Positions 18,890 to 26,756 of a stretch of DNA of 64,000 bases are shown piece after piece. The translations under genes and the position numbers were made by a program. Under the pieces are notes generated by a model that worked only from the letters and a program-made list of their open reading frames with translations, was not told the origin of the DNA and made no database searches. The stretch is from Streptomyces caelestis. Lineage in GTDB: Bacteria > Actinomycetota > Actinomycetes > Streptomycetales > Streptomycetaceae. Location: the NCBI RefSeq assembly GCF_001279005.1, contig NZ_LGCN01000196.1, positions 124,001-188,000 of the forward strand, read 5' to 3'. Positions within the stretch are counted from its first letter, which is position 1. Every line of letters begins with the position of its first letter.

Positions 18890-18954
18890 GCGAGCGTCCT
18901 TTCCGCGGGGGTGGTGGAGCCGATGTGGCCGATGCGAGGGGTGTGACAACTCGA

Positions 18955-18972
18955 GCGCTTCGAAAGTTTCAG
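18955..18972 (-). promoter_or_regulatory. Putative xylan/cellulose-type operator upstream of the esterase
   Basis: GAAAGTTTC (18962-18970) inside GCTTCGAAAGTTTCAG is an odd-centred palindrome resembling the CGAAACTTTCG-type repeats described upstream of Streptomyces xylanase genes. It lies 70-80 bases before the esterase start. The call is by motif resemblance. Confidence 0.4.
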
Positions 18973-19297
18973 TCCTGCTGTCGAATTGATGCGAATAAGT
19001 TAAGAGTGAGGCTGTGGGGAGTCAACAGCGGTGACTCGCTTCGCAATTGATCAGGTGGTCCACTCCCTCAGGAGCCGGTCGATCGGACATTCAGGCAAGA
19101 GGCCCGAAAGATTTCGAAGGTCATCGGGCCACCCGGCCCCGGGTTGAGGTACGTGGGTCGAGACCGGTCAGGACCCCTGCCGCCATGGCGGATCGAACCG
19201 CTCCGGGTTCGGAGGCGCGCGGTGGCGGGGCCGGCGGCGACGCCCCGCGTCCCGCTGCGAGCCGGCCGGGACGGACGCCCGTTCGACCGCGGCTCGT
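18973..19297. other. Gene-free stretch between LAL regulator and esterase
   Basis: Bases 18973-19297 contain an AT-richer segment (18980-19050) likely to include the esterase promoter, followed by GC-rich sequence downstream of the LAL gene stop. I see no gene and no clear terminator hairpin in it. Confidence 0.4.
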
Positions 19298-22207
19298 TCA
19301 CGGCCGTTGCCGGGGAAACGACTCCAGTGCGGCCGCCAGACCGGAGGCGTCCGTGCCGATCTTGCGGTAGACCGACGAGAGCAGATGGCGCACCCCCTGC
19401 TCCGTGAGGCGCAGCTTCCCGGCGATCACCGCCGTGGACACCCCTCGGACCGTCAGCTCGGCGGCCTCCCGTTCGGGCGCGGTCAGCGTGTCCGTCTGGG
19501 CGTACCGCAGGGGCAGCGGCCGCAGTCCGGCGGCGGCGAGCTCGTCCCTGGCCCGCATCGCCAGTGCCTCCGCGCCGCAGTGCACGGCGCCCTCCAGCCC
19601 GCGGTAGAGGCGGTCGGCGGCCTCCTGCACCTGCCCGGTGCGGGACAGCGCCGCCCCGTGGCCGACCAGGGCGCGGGCCAGCTCGTAGGCCGCGGGCGAC
19701 TGTTCCAGCAGGCCGACGGCCTCCGCGTACAGGTCGAGCGAGGCCCGGCCGCCGGTCACCTCGGCCAGGGTGTGCACCGCCTGCCCGATCGCCGAGGCCG
19801 CCCCGAAGTCCCGGGCCCGCTTGACCGCGTCCTGCGCGTGCCGGACCGCCCGGTCGGGCGCGGTGCGGGCGAGCGCGGACGCCAGCCCCGACTGCCAGGC
19901 GCACCAGGCGGGATTGCGCCACTCCCGCCCGTCCAGCCACTCCCCGACGGCAAGGAGCAGCACGGCGGCCTCGTCCGCGCGGCCCTCCGCCAGCAGCAGC
20001 TCGGCGTACACCGTCCGCGGGTCGGGGTAGATGACGGCGTTCGGGACCAGCCTGCCGTAGCGGTGCTGGTCGGCGACCTGGCGGGCCGCCGCCGTGCGTC
20101 CGCGGGCCAGGAGCGTCTGGATGAGGATGCCGACGGCGAACCACTGGGCGGGCACCGCCCCCTCCACCCGGTCGGCGATGCGCAGCCCCTCCCGGACGAG
20201 GTTCTCCGCCTCGGCCAGGGACCCCCGGCGGTAGCGGATGTACCCGGCGAGGGTCTGGCCCAGGGCGAGGTGGGAACCGCGCCAGCCCTTCGCCTCGCAC
20301 TCCGCCATGCCCCTGCTGAACAGCTCCTCGGCCCGCCGCGGCCGGTCGGCGTAGAGGAACACCATCGCCACCGCCACCGGCACCTCGAAGCCCCGGTTCT
20401 CGTCGGTCCAGCTCAGCCCGCCCCGCAGGGCCCGCTCGGCGTACTCGAGGGCCGTCTGCCGCGGCTCGCCGCACACCACCGCCTCCCAGGCCCGCAGGCC
20501 CAGGATGTACCGCTCCTCCAGGCCCCGGCCGGTCACCTTCGCGGCCAGCCTGGCGAGCCTGCGCGAGCGGGCGACGGGGTCCGGCTCGTCGGTGCGGTAC
20601 GAGCTCCACACGAAGTGGTCGGCCTGCATCCGCAGCCGGATCCGGGGATGGGTGGTGCGCCGCGCCTCGTCGGCGGCGACGGCCGCGGCCTCGGCCACCT
20701 GGTCGATGTGCGCCAGCGCCTGCGCGAGCCGGTACACGATGGACGCCCGCAGCTCCGGGTCGATGCCGGGCTCCGCCAGTGCCTCACGGAGATGCGCGAC
20801 CGTGGCCGTGGGCTTGATGAGGAAGGTGGAGGAGGCGAGTTCGTGCAGCAGCTCGGCGCGCTGCTCGGGCAGCGGCGGCTCCTGGAGCGCCCGCGCCAGC
20901 AGCCGCCGGGCCGCTTCCGGGGCGCCGGCGCGCATGTACTCGCGGGCGGCCTCGCGCAGACACGCCACCGCCTCGGTGCGGCCCTCGCAGGGCACCTCCA
21001 GCAGGTGCCGGGCGGCCGCCGTCGGCCCGAATCCGGCGGCACGGATGGCCTCGGCGGCCCCGTTGTGCAGTCCGACCCGCAGCGCCGGGGGGATGGAACG
21101 GTAGATGGTGGTGGCGATCAGCGGGTGGACGAAGGCGAGTCCGTCCCCGCTCCCGTCGTCCTCGGCCAGGATCCGGGCGGCGCGCAGCCGCTCCGTCGCC
21201 TCGGCGGCCGCCTCGCCGCCGACCACGGCGATGGTGGCGGCGAGCTCCTGGGACACGGACTCGCCGAGCACGGCCGCGGCGTAGGCGAAACGGACGGTGG
21301 ACGTCCCGAGGGCGAGCAGACGTTCGATCAGTCCGCGTCCCTTGACCGCCGCGGCGAGGTCCCGCATCGCGCGCAGCTCGTGCCGGGTGCCCCGCAGATT
21401 GTGTGCGCCCAGGCGGATGGCGAGTTCGACGGCCTCGAACGGGCTTCCCCCGGTGACCTGCCGGCACTCCTCGCAGAACTCGTCCTCCGCCTCGTCCCCC
21501 ACCTCGTCCCTGACGATCCGCGCCACCCCCTCGGAGGTGAGCGGTTCCAGCGCGTAGGGGCGGGTGCCGAGGCTGCCCGGCAGGTCGCGCAGCGGCTCCG
21601 CCCCGGGCGGCAGGTCGTCGGGCCGGTGGGCGAGGACGATCAGCAGCGGCAGATCCGCCACCCTGGGCGCGAAGGAGGTGAGCCAGTCGAGGGACTCGAC
21701 GTCCGCCCAGTGCAGGTCGTCGAGCAGCAGCACCATGGGCGCCTTCCGCACGGCGAGCCGGGTCATGACCCAGTCCAGGCCCTCGCGGACCCCGGACGGG
21801 TCGGGCGCGTGGGGGCCGGACCCCGCTTCCAGGCCGAGGGCGACGGCGACGACGTCGTACCAGCTGTCCAGGAACGCGCGGAGCTCGCCGCCGTCCATCG
21901 CGGCCAGTGAGGGCTGGAGGAGCCGGCGCACCACACGGAACGCCAGTTCCTGCTCGTTCCTGCCGCCGCAGCTCGACAGCACGGTGACGCCCTGGGCCAG
22001 CGCGCGGGAGCGGGCCTGCGCCAGCAGCGCCGTCTTGCCGATCCCGCCCGGTCCGGTGAAGACGAGGAGGCCGCCGCGCGGCGCCTGCGGCACCCCGTCC
22101 CGGGTGTCCCGCAGGGCCGCCAGCGCCTCGTCCAGGGCATGGAGTTCCCGTCGGCGTTCCAGCAACGGCCGGGACTCGGTGACGTGCTGCCGCCGCTCGA
22201 TCGCCAT
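19298..22207 (-). CDS. LAL-type LuxR family regulator (AAA ATPase + HTH)
   Basis: 969 residues. Walker A TGPGGIGKTA is at residues 51-60 and Walker B (MVLLLDDLHWAD) near residue 165; together they form the STAND/AAA module typical of MalT/LAL regulators. A long TPR-like helical middle follows. The C-terminal ~60 residues hold a LuxR-type HTH (LTAPEREAAELTVRGVST, then a recognition helix with LTEQGVRHLLSSVYRKIG). ATG at 22207 (MAIERRQ) is chosen because longer frames run into the terpene cyclase gene. It lies downstream of and co-directional with the P450-cyclase pair, 173 bases away, making it a candidate pathway regulator that responds to an inducer through its ATPase. Confidence 0.9.
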   Translation of the reverse strand: MAIERRQHVTESRPLLERRRELHALDEALAALRDTRDGVPQAPRGGLLVFTGPGGIGKTALLAQARSRALAQGVTVLSSCGGRNEQELAFRVVRRLLQPSLAAMDGGELRAFLDSWYDVVAVALGLEAGSGPHAPDPSGVREGLDWVMTRLAVRKAPMVLLLDDLHWADVESLDWLTSFAPRVADLPLLIVLAHRPDDLPPGAEPLRDLPGSLGTRPYALEPLTSEGVARIVRDEVGDEAEDEFCEECRQVTGGSPFEAVELAIRLGAHNLRGTRHELRAMRDLAAAVKGRGLIERLLALGTSTVRFAYAAAVLGESVSQELAATIAVVGGEAAAEATERLRAARILAEDDGSGDGLAFVHPLIATTIYRSIPPALRVGLHNGAAEAIRAAGFGPTAAARHLLEVPCEGRTEAVACLREAAREYMRAGAPEAARRLLARALQEPPLPEQRAELLHELASSTFLIKPTATVAHLREALAEPGIDPELRASIVYRLAQALAHIDQVAEAAAVAADEARRTTHPRIRLRMQADHFVWSSYRTDEPDPVARSRRLARLAAKVTGRGLEERYILGLRAWEAVVCGEPRQTALEYAERALRGGLSWTDENRGFEVPVAVAMVFLYADRPRRAEELFSRGMAECEAKGWRGSHLALGQTLAGYIRYRRGSLAEAENLVREGLRIADRVEGAVPAQWFAVGILIQTLLARGRTAAARQVADQHRYGRLVPNAVIYPDPRTVYAELLLAEGRADEAAVLLLAVGEWLDGREWRNPAWCAWQSGLASALARTAPDRAVRHAQDAVKRARDFGAASAIGQAVHTLAEVTGGRASLDLYAEAVGLLEQSPAAYELARALVGHGAALSRTGQVQEAADRLYRGLEGAVHCGAEALAMRARDELAAAGLRPLPLRYAQTDTLTAPEREAAELTVRGVSTAVIAGKLRLTEQGVRHLLSSVYRKIGTDASGLAAALESFPRQRP

Positions 22208-22380
22208 GTGCCGTACCGCTTCCTGTCGTTCGGCCAACGGGTGGCAGACGAGCGTATGCCTGTCGCGGCGCACCGTGTCCGTGTTCCGGCAGGGCCACCA
22301 CAGGACGGATGAATCGAAGGCGGCGGCGGCTTGAGGCGTCCTCCCCGTGGGTACGGGACGCCGAATGGACGGCGCCCGGG

Positions 22381-23391
22381 TCAGACGGGGTCCGCCGCCG
22401 CGTCCGCATAGCGCGGCACGGTACGGGACCAGTGGTAGCACCCGCGGATCCAGCCGGCCATGCCCTCCGCGTAACCGACGGCCGAGGGACTCAGCCGCGG
22501 CCTGATCTCCTCGAAGAGGCCGACGAACTCGTCGATCGCGTGGTTGATCTGCCGGATCGCCAGCATGGCGGCGACCGGCAGGGAGCAGTGACGGGCCCGC
22601 TGGTGGGCGAGGGCCAGATTGATCATCCCGCCGGTCTGCCGCTCCTTCACCGCGGAGTACAGATCGGGGATCCACACCGCCGCGTCGGCCGACAGCCGGG
22701 TCAGCCGCCGCATCACCGGGTGCTGGAGCTCCGCGTCGGACAGTTCGCACGGCTGTGCCGCCTCGCACAGCGGATGGAAGGGCTCGACCCCCGCGGTCAG
22801 CGACCGTATCGACGTGCACAGTCCGGTCGGCAGCGGGGCGGTGTCGGCCTGCGCCACCGCCTCGTACAGCAGACCGTGCACGTACTCACGGCTCTTGACG
22901 GCCCATCGCGCGGCCTGGGCGGGCGTGCACCGCTCGCGGACCCGCCGGTGCAGATCGGCCAGGGCCGCGCCGAGCGGCGTCGACGGCGGCGCGTCGTCCC
23001 GCAGGACGGCGATGCTCTCGTCCAGCATGGGCAGCAGCCGGCCGGGCCCCTGTCGGCCGATCTCCTCCGCCCGGTCGTCGAAGACGAATTGATAGGCGAT
23101 CTGATCGGCGACGATCTGCAGCAGACCGGAATCCATCTCCGGACCGTTGTAGGAGGCGAGTTGGGCCGGACGGGTACGGGCGATCATTTCCGGAACCCAG
23201 CCTTCGTCCGCCAGCCCCGTTTCCCGCAGCCACTTCTCGACGCCCGCCACGGCCTGGTGCTCGTGCGGACTGCTCCGGAAAGGGAACGGCATGTGCAGAT
23301 GGGCGTCGATCAGGTCGCTGAGCCGGGAGCCGGGAGCTCCGCGCAGTGCGCCGGCCGTGATGTCCTCATGCGTGGTCGACAAGGGTGTCAC
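22381..23391 (-). CDS. Class I terpene cyclase with altered NSE motif
   Basis: 336 residues, the normal size for a bacterial sesquiterpene/diterpene cyclase. The acidic metal site is FVFDDRAEE (Asp105, Asp106, Glu109/Glu110), the C-terminal RY pair is Arg327-Tyr328, and the second metal site reads PDLYSAVKE at 242-250. In typical cyclases that site starts with Asn (NDxxSxxxE); here residue 242 is Pro while Asp243, Ser246, Lys249 and Glu250 are kept. It would cyclise a prenyl diphosphate in the cytosol; chain length and product cannot be read from the sequence. The GTG start overlaps the end of the P450 gene by 26 bases, so the two are one operon. Confidence 0.85.
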   Translation of the reverse strand: MTPLSTTHEDITAGALRGAPGSRLSDLIDAHLHMPFPFRSSPHEHQAVAGVEKWLRETGLADEGWVPEMIARTRPAQLASYNGPEMDSGLLQIVADQIAYQFVFDDRAEEIGRQGPGRLLPMLDESIAVLRDDAPPSTPLGAALADLHRRVRERCTPAQAARWAVKSREYVHGLLYEAVAQADTAPLPTGLCTSIRSLTAGVEPFHPLCEAAQPCELSDAELQHPVMRRLTRLSADAAVWIPDLYSAVKERQTGGMINLALAHQRARHCSLPVAAMLAIRQINHAIDEFVGLFEEIRPRLSPSAVGYAEGMAGWIRGCYHWSRTVPRYADAAADPV

Positions 23392-24778
23392 CCGCCCCTC
23401 GGGATCGCCGGTCGAGCCCGTTCCCGCGCGGTTCGCAGATCATCCGCAGCGACCGGGGGCCCAGCGTCACCGCGGGGCGCACCGGCGCGACGGGCCCCGG
23501 GGGGTGCCGCAGGCGCCAGCGCCGGGCGATGGTCGCGAGCGCCACCGTGCTCTGCGCCATGGCGAAGGCGTCCCCGAGGCACTTCCGGCTGCCCGCGGAG
23601 AACGGGACCATCGCGCCGTACGGCTGGTCGGTGTGCTCGCCCGACAGCCACCGCTCGGGCCGGAACCGCTCGGGGTCGGGGAACGACGAGGGCGCGTGGT
23701 GCAGCAGATACGGGCTGTACAGAACGGTGGCCCCGCGCGGCAGGCGGCGCCCGCCGAACTCGACGTCCCTGGTGGTGGACCGGGTGAAGAGCCAGCCGGG
23801 CGGGGAGTGGCGCAGGGTCTCGTTGACCACGGCCCGGGTGTAGGGGAGGAGCGGCAGGTCGTCGGAGGTGGGGAGGGCGCGCCCGGCCAGGACGGAGTCG
23901 ACCTCGGCGTGCAGCCTGCGTTCGGCCTCCGGGTGCCGTGCGAGCAGGCTGAACGTGGAGGACAGGCCCAGGGAGGGGCTCTCCGACCCCGTGAGCAGCA
24001 GGGAGACGAGCTGGTCGTGCACCTCGCCGGGGGTCACCCCGTGCTCCCCGGCGTCGGCCGCCGCCAGCAGGGCCCCCAGCAGGTCGTCGCGTGGCTCGCC
24101 CGCGCGGCGCTCGATGATCGCCGCGTCCACGAGCCGGTGCAGACGGGCGACCGCGTCCCGGTACCGGCGGTTGGCGGGCAGGGGAACCCGGAACAGGGCG
24201 TCGACCGGGACGACCGTACGCACGAACAGTCCGTGGACGATCCCGGCCAGGCAGTCCCGCACCTCGGCGCTCCTCGCCGCGTCGAGCGAGTCGGAGAGGA
24301 GGACCCGGCTGATCGCCCCCGTGGTCAGGGCCATCATGGCCGCGCTGACGTCTACCTTCCGCCCCGCCCGCCACGCGCGGCACACCGACTCGGCCTCCTC
24401 GCCCATCACCCCCGTCAGGCCGGCGACGCGGGACGGGCGGAAAGCGGGCTGCAGCAGCCTGCGCTGCCTGCGGTGATCGGCGTGCGGGCAGGTGACGACC
24501 CCGTCCCCCATGAGGGCCCGGAGCCGCTCGTAGAGGGGGCCGCCCTTGTCGAAGGTGCGGGTGTCCCTGAGCATCTCGTGGACCAGTCGTGGATGGCACA
24601 CCACCCAGGCGCGCACGGGACCCAGGCGTATCTCCACCAGATCGCCGTACGCGGACAGAGAATTCAGAAACTCCAGCGGGCGCCGGAACAAGGCGATACC
24701 GTGTCCGACGGACGGTAATATGCCGGGTGCGATTCCCGACCTCCAGGTCGGCGCCGGCTCATGAACGCACTTGCTCAT
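23366..24778 (-). CDS. Cytochrome P450 (CYP170-like) partnered with the terpene cyclase
   Basis: 470 residues. The ExxR motif is ETLR (320-323) and the heme loop is FSAGSRKCLGD with the thiolate ligand Cys400. In helix I the acid-alcohol pair reads SES (265-267), so Ser replaces the usual Thr. Overall layout (ILPSVGHG near the start, ADHRRQRRLLQPAFR at 100-114, PLPANRRY at 199-206) resembles the albaflavenone synthase CYP170A1 and pentalenene oxygenases, both terpene hydroxylases coupled to cyclases. ATG at 24778 has AGGTGG 7 bases upstream. Codon 21 is TTA (24716-24718), so expression should need the bldA tRNA. Substrate is presumably the product of the overlapping cyclase gene. Confidence 0.9.
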   Translation of the reverse strand: MSKCVHEPAPTWRSGIAPGILPSVGHGIALFRRPLEFLNSLSAYGDLVEIRLGPVRAWVVCHPRLVHEMLRDTRTFDKGGPLYERLRALMGDGVVTCPHADHRRQRRLLQPAFRPSRVAGLTGVMGEEAESVCRAWRAGRKVDVSAAMMALTTGAISRVLLSDSLDAARSAEVRDCLAGIVHGLFVRTVVPVDALFRVPLPANRRYRDAVARLHRLVDAAIIERRAGEPRDDLLGALLAAADAGEHGVTPGEVHDQLVSLLLTGSESPSLGLSSTFSLLARHPEAERRLHAEVDSVLAGRALPTSDDLPLLPYTRAVVNETLRHSPPGWLFTRSTTRDVEFGGRRLPRGATVLYSPYLLHHAPSSFPDPERFRPERWLSGEHTDQPYGAMVPFSAGSRKCLGDAFAMAQSTVALATIARRWRLRHPPGPVAPVRPAVTLGPRSLRMICEPRGNGLDRRSRGAGDTLVDHA

Positions 24779-24818
24779 CGAATACCACCTGTCTCAAGCG
24801 ACACAAACGGAATTCAGT

Positions 24819-24857
24819 GAGTCCACATGGACGAGTCCACATACGTGTGGCACTCGA
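24819..24857 (-). promoter_or_regulatory. Putative operator upstream of the P450-cyclase operon
   Basis: GAGTCCACAT occurs twice as a direct repeat (24819-24828 and 24833-24842). The second copy also forms an imperfect inverted repeat with TGTGGCACTC (24845-24854), centred on TACG. It lies 40-75 bases upstream of the P450 start. This looks like a regulator-binding site in the promoter region. Confidence 0.45.
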
Positions 24858-25158
24858 ACCTTGTCCTGCCCATACCGGACCGGCACCCGACGCACCCCGT
24901 CCCGTCGCCCAGGGGGCGCACGGGTGCACGGGTGAGCGCACGGAATTCAGGCGTGCGCCCCATGGAACGGTCGGGCCGGGTCCGCGCCGTGGTGATCGTC
25001 GTCGTGTCGCGCGGCCGCCTCCGCGCTCACCGGCGCCCGGCGGACGGACGGGGCGCGTTCACACGTCCGAAGACGCCGGCCGTGCACACGGCTGCGTCGC
25101 GCTGCGGCGAGGAGGCCCCACGAGGAACGGGGACGCCCGCCCCTTCGCACCGGCCCCT
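24858..25158. other. Gene-free stretch between P450 promoter and universal stress gene
   Basis: About 300 bases of GC-rich sequence downstream of the universal stress gene and upstream of the P450 operon. Open frames exist in all directions but none has a start, ribosome site or recognisable protein sequence. Confidence 0.4.
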
Positions 25159-25995
25159 TCACTCCCTGCCGCGGACGACGGCGACGGGACAGCCGGCGTG
25201 GTACAGCAGCGCCTGGCTGACCGAACCGAGCAGCATTCCGGTGAAGCCGCCGTGGCCGCGGGCCCCGGCCACCACCAGTTGGGCCTCCCGGCTCGCGTCG
25301 AGCAGCGCGTGCCGTACCCGCGCCCGCTCCAGACGCAGTTCCACGGCGACCCGGGGACGGGCGTCCCGCCACGGGGCCACCGCCTCCGCCAGCAGCCGCC
25401 GGTGCCGCTCACGGAGCCGGTCGAGGTCCACCACCACGTGCAAGGGATCGGCCGGTCCCTCGTACGGTGTCGGCTCGCTCCAGGTGTTCCACACGTGCAT
25501 CGCGACCAGCGGCGCCCCGCGCAGCGCGGCCTCGGCGAAGGCGAAATCCGCCGCCGCGGCCCCGGCCGGCGAGCCGTCCACGGCGAGGAGCACGGGCCCC
25601 TCGGGGGCGGGACGGCCACGGACCACCATCAACGGACCGTGCCCGTGCGCGGCCAGCTGCACGACCGTCGAGCCCAGCAGCAGCTCCCCGAACCCGCCGC
25701 GGCCCCGCCCGCCGACCACCGTCAGCACCGCGTGCCGCGACTCGCTCCGCAGCACCGTCAGCGTCTCGCCGGACACCACGGTCCTGGCGATCTCCAGCCC
25801 CGGCGAGCGGTCGTGGGCACGCTGCTCGGCCCGCGCCAGGGTGCCGTGGATCATCGGGTCGAGGTCGGCCGGGCGGCTGAACGCGTGCACGATCCGCAGG
25901 CGCGCGCCGCGCAGCCGGGCCTCGTGCGCCGCGACGTCGACCGCGGCAAGACTGGACGGCGAACCGTCCACTCCTACGATCACCGTGTCGTTCAC
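25159..25995 (-). CDS. Tandem universal stress protein (UspA family)
   Basis: 278 residues with two Usp domains. Each starts with a beta strand and Asp (VIVGVDGSPSSLAAVD; VLLAVDGSPAGAAAAD) and each carries an ATP-binding G-2x-G-9x-G(S/T) loop (GGRGRGGFGELLLGST; GARGHGGFTGMLLGS). Such proteins bind ATP and respond to hypoxia, starvation or membrane stress in actinobacteria. GTG at 25995 has GGAG six bases upstream; the longer frame from 26169 is Arg-rich and unlikely. It is divergent from the antiporter pair with 271 bases between, which contain ACCCCCGTGGGGGT (26171-26184), a palindromic candidate control site. Confidence 0.9.
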   Translation of the reverse strand: MNDTVIVGVDGSPSSLAAVDVAAHEARLRGARLRIVHAFSRPADLDPMIHGTLARAEQRAHDRSPGLEIARTVVSGETLTVLRSESRHAVLTVVGGRGRGGFGELLLGSTVVQLAAHGHGPLMVVRGRPAPEGPVLLAVDGSPAGAAAADFAFAEAALRGAPLVAMHVWNTWSEPTPYEGPADPLHVVVDLDRLRERHRRLLAEAVAPWRDARPRVAVELRLERARVRHALLDASREAQLVVAGARGHGGFTGMLLGSVSQALLYHAGCPVAVVRGRE

Positions 25996-26266
25996 CACTC
26001 GCTCCCGTCCCCGGCCACGGCGGTACCTCCGGGTACCCGCGGAAGACGGCCCGCACTCACCCCTTCGACCTGCGGCGACACGGTTTCCCCGGACATCCTC
26101 GGCTCCGTCGCGCACCCTGTCCATCCGTGACAACACCCATGTTCCGGCCGAATGGCGGGATGGCACCATTACCCCCGTGGGGGTCGATCACCCGTGCCGT
26201 CCGACGGTACGGCCGGCACCACACTTCGCACGACATCGACAAGAGAACCGGGAAAGGGGACGGGCT

Positions 26267-26752
26267 GTGCCTGCTCCACGGATGAGCGCCACGCCGCTGC
26301 CGGGCATCGGCGTGAAATACGACCTCACCACGCGTGAGCACGAGCACCTGTCCGTGATCGCGCACCGCGACGGTGCCCGCACGGTCAACGTCTACCGTTC
26401 CGACGACCCGGACGCCTGCGCCCGCTCGATACGGCTGACCGTCGCCGAGTCGACCGCGCTGATCGACGCGCTCATGCCCGCCCACCACAGCCCCAACCTG
26501 CTGCACACCACCGACCTGGGACTGGTCGCCGAGCGCATCGAGCTGTCCGCCGCCTCCCACTGGAACGGTCGGCTGCTGGGCGACACCCGGATGCGCACCG
26601 AGACCGGGGTCTCGATCGTCGCCGTGCTGCGGCGGGCCGAGGCGATCCCGTCCCCCCCGCCGGACTTCCGGCTGGCCGGCGGGGACACGCTCATCCTGAT
26701 CGGCACCCGCGAGGGCATCGACGCCGCCGCCACGATTCTCGGGCGGGAGTGA
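26267..26752 (+). CDS. Cation/proton antiporter regulatory subunit (KhtT-like, TrkA-C domain)
   Basis: 161 residues. The N-terminal half (PLPGIGVKYDLTTREHEHLS) is the KhtT-type domain, and the C-terminal half is an RCK_C/TrkA-C ligand-binding domain (VSIVAVLRR through FRLAGGDTLILIGTREGID). KhtT gates the KhtU K+/H+ antiporter and binds a nucleotide such as c-di-AMP in Bacillus. GTG at 26267 has AAAGGGG at 7-8 bases; ATG at 26282 is the alternative start but lacks a site at the right distance. The antiporter gene follows after four bases, so they are co-translated. Confidence 0.85.
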   Translation: MPAPRMSATPLPGIGVKYDLTTREHEHLSVIAHRDGARTVNVYRSDDPDACARSIRLTVAESTALIDALMPAHHSPNLLHTTDLGLVAERIELSAASHWNGRLLGDTRMRTETGVSIVAVLRRAEAIPSPPPDFRLAGGDTLILIGTREGIDAAATILGRE

Positions 26753-26756
26753 GCGA

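Noticed and set aside
19307..21910. 867-codon plus-strand frame opposite the LAL regulator
   Set aside because: Low-complexity; the minus frame has Walker and LuxR HTH motifs.
24589..26130. 513-codon and 641-codon plus frames across the P450/Usp interval
   Set aside because: Overlap two real minus-strand genes and show only Arg/Pro-rich sequence; the last part of the 641-codon frame is the real KhtT-like gene.
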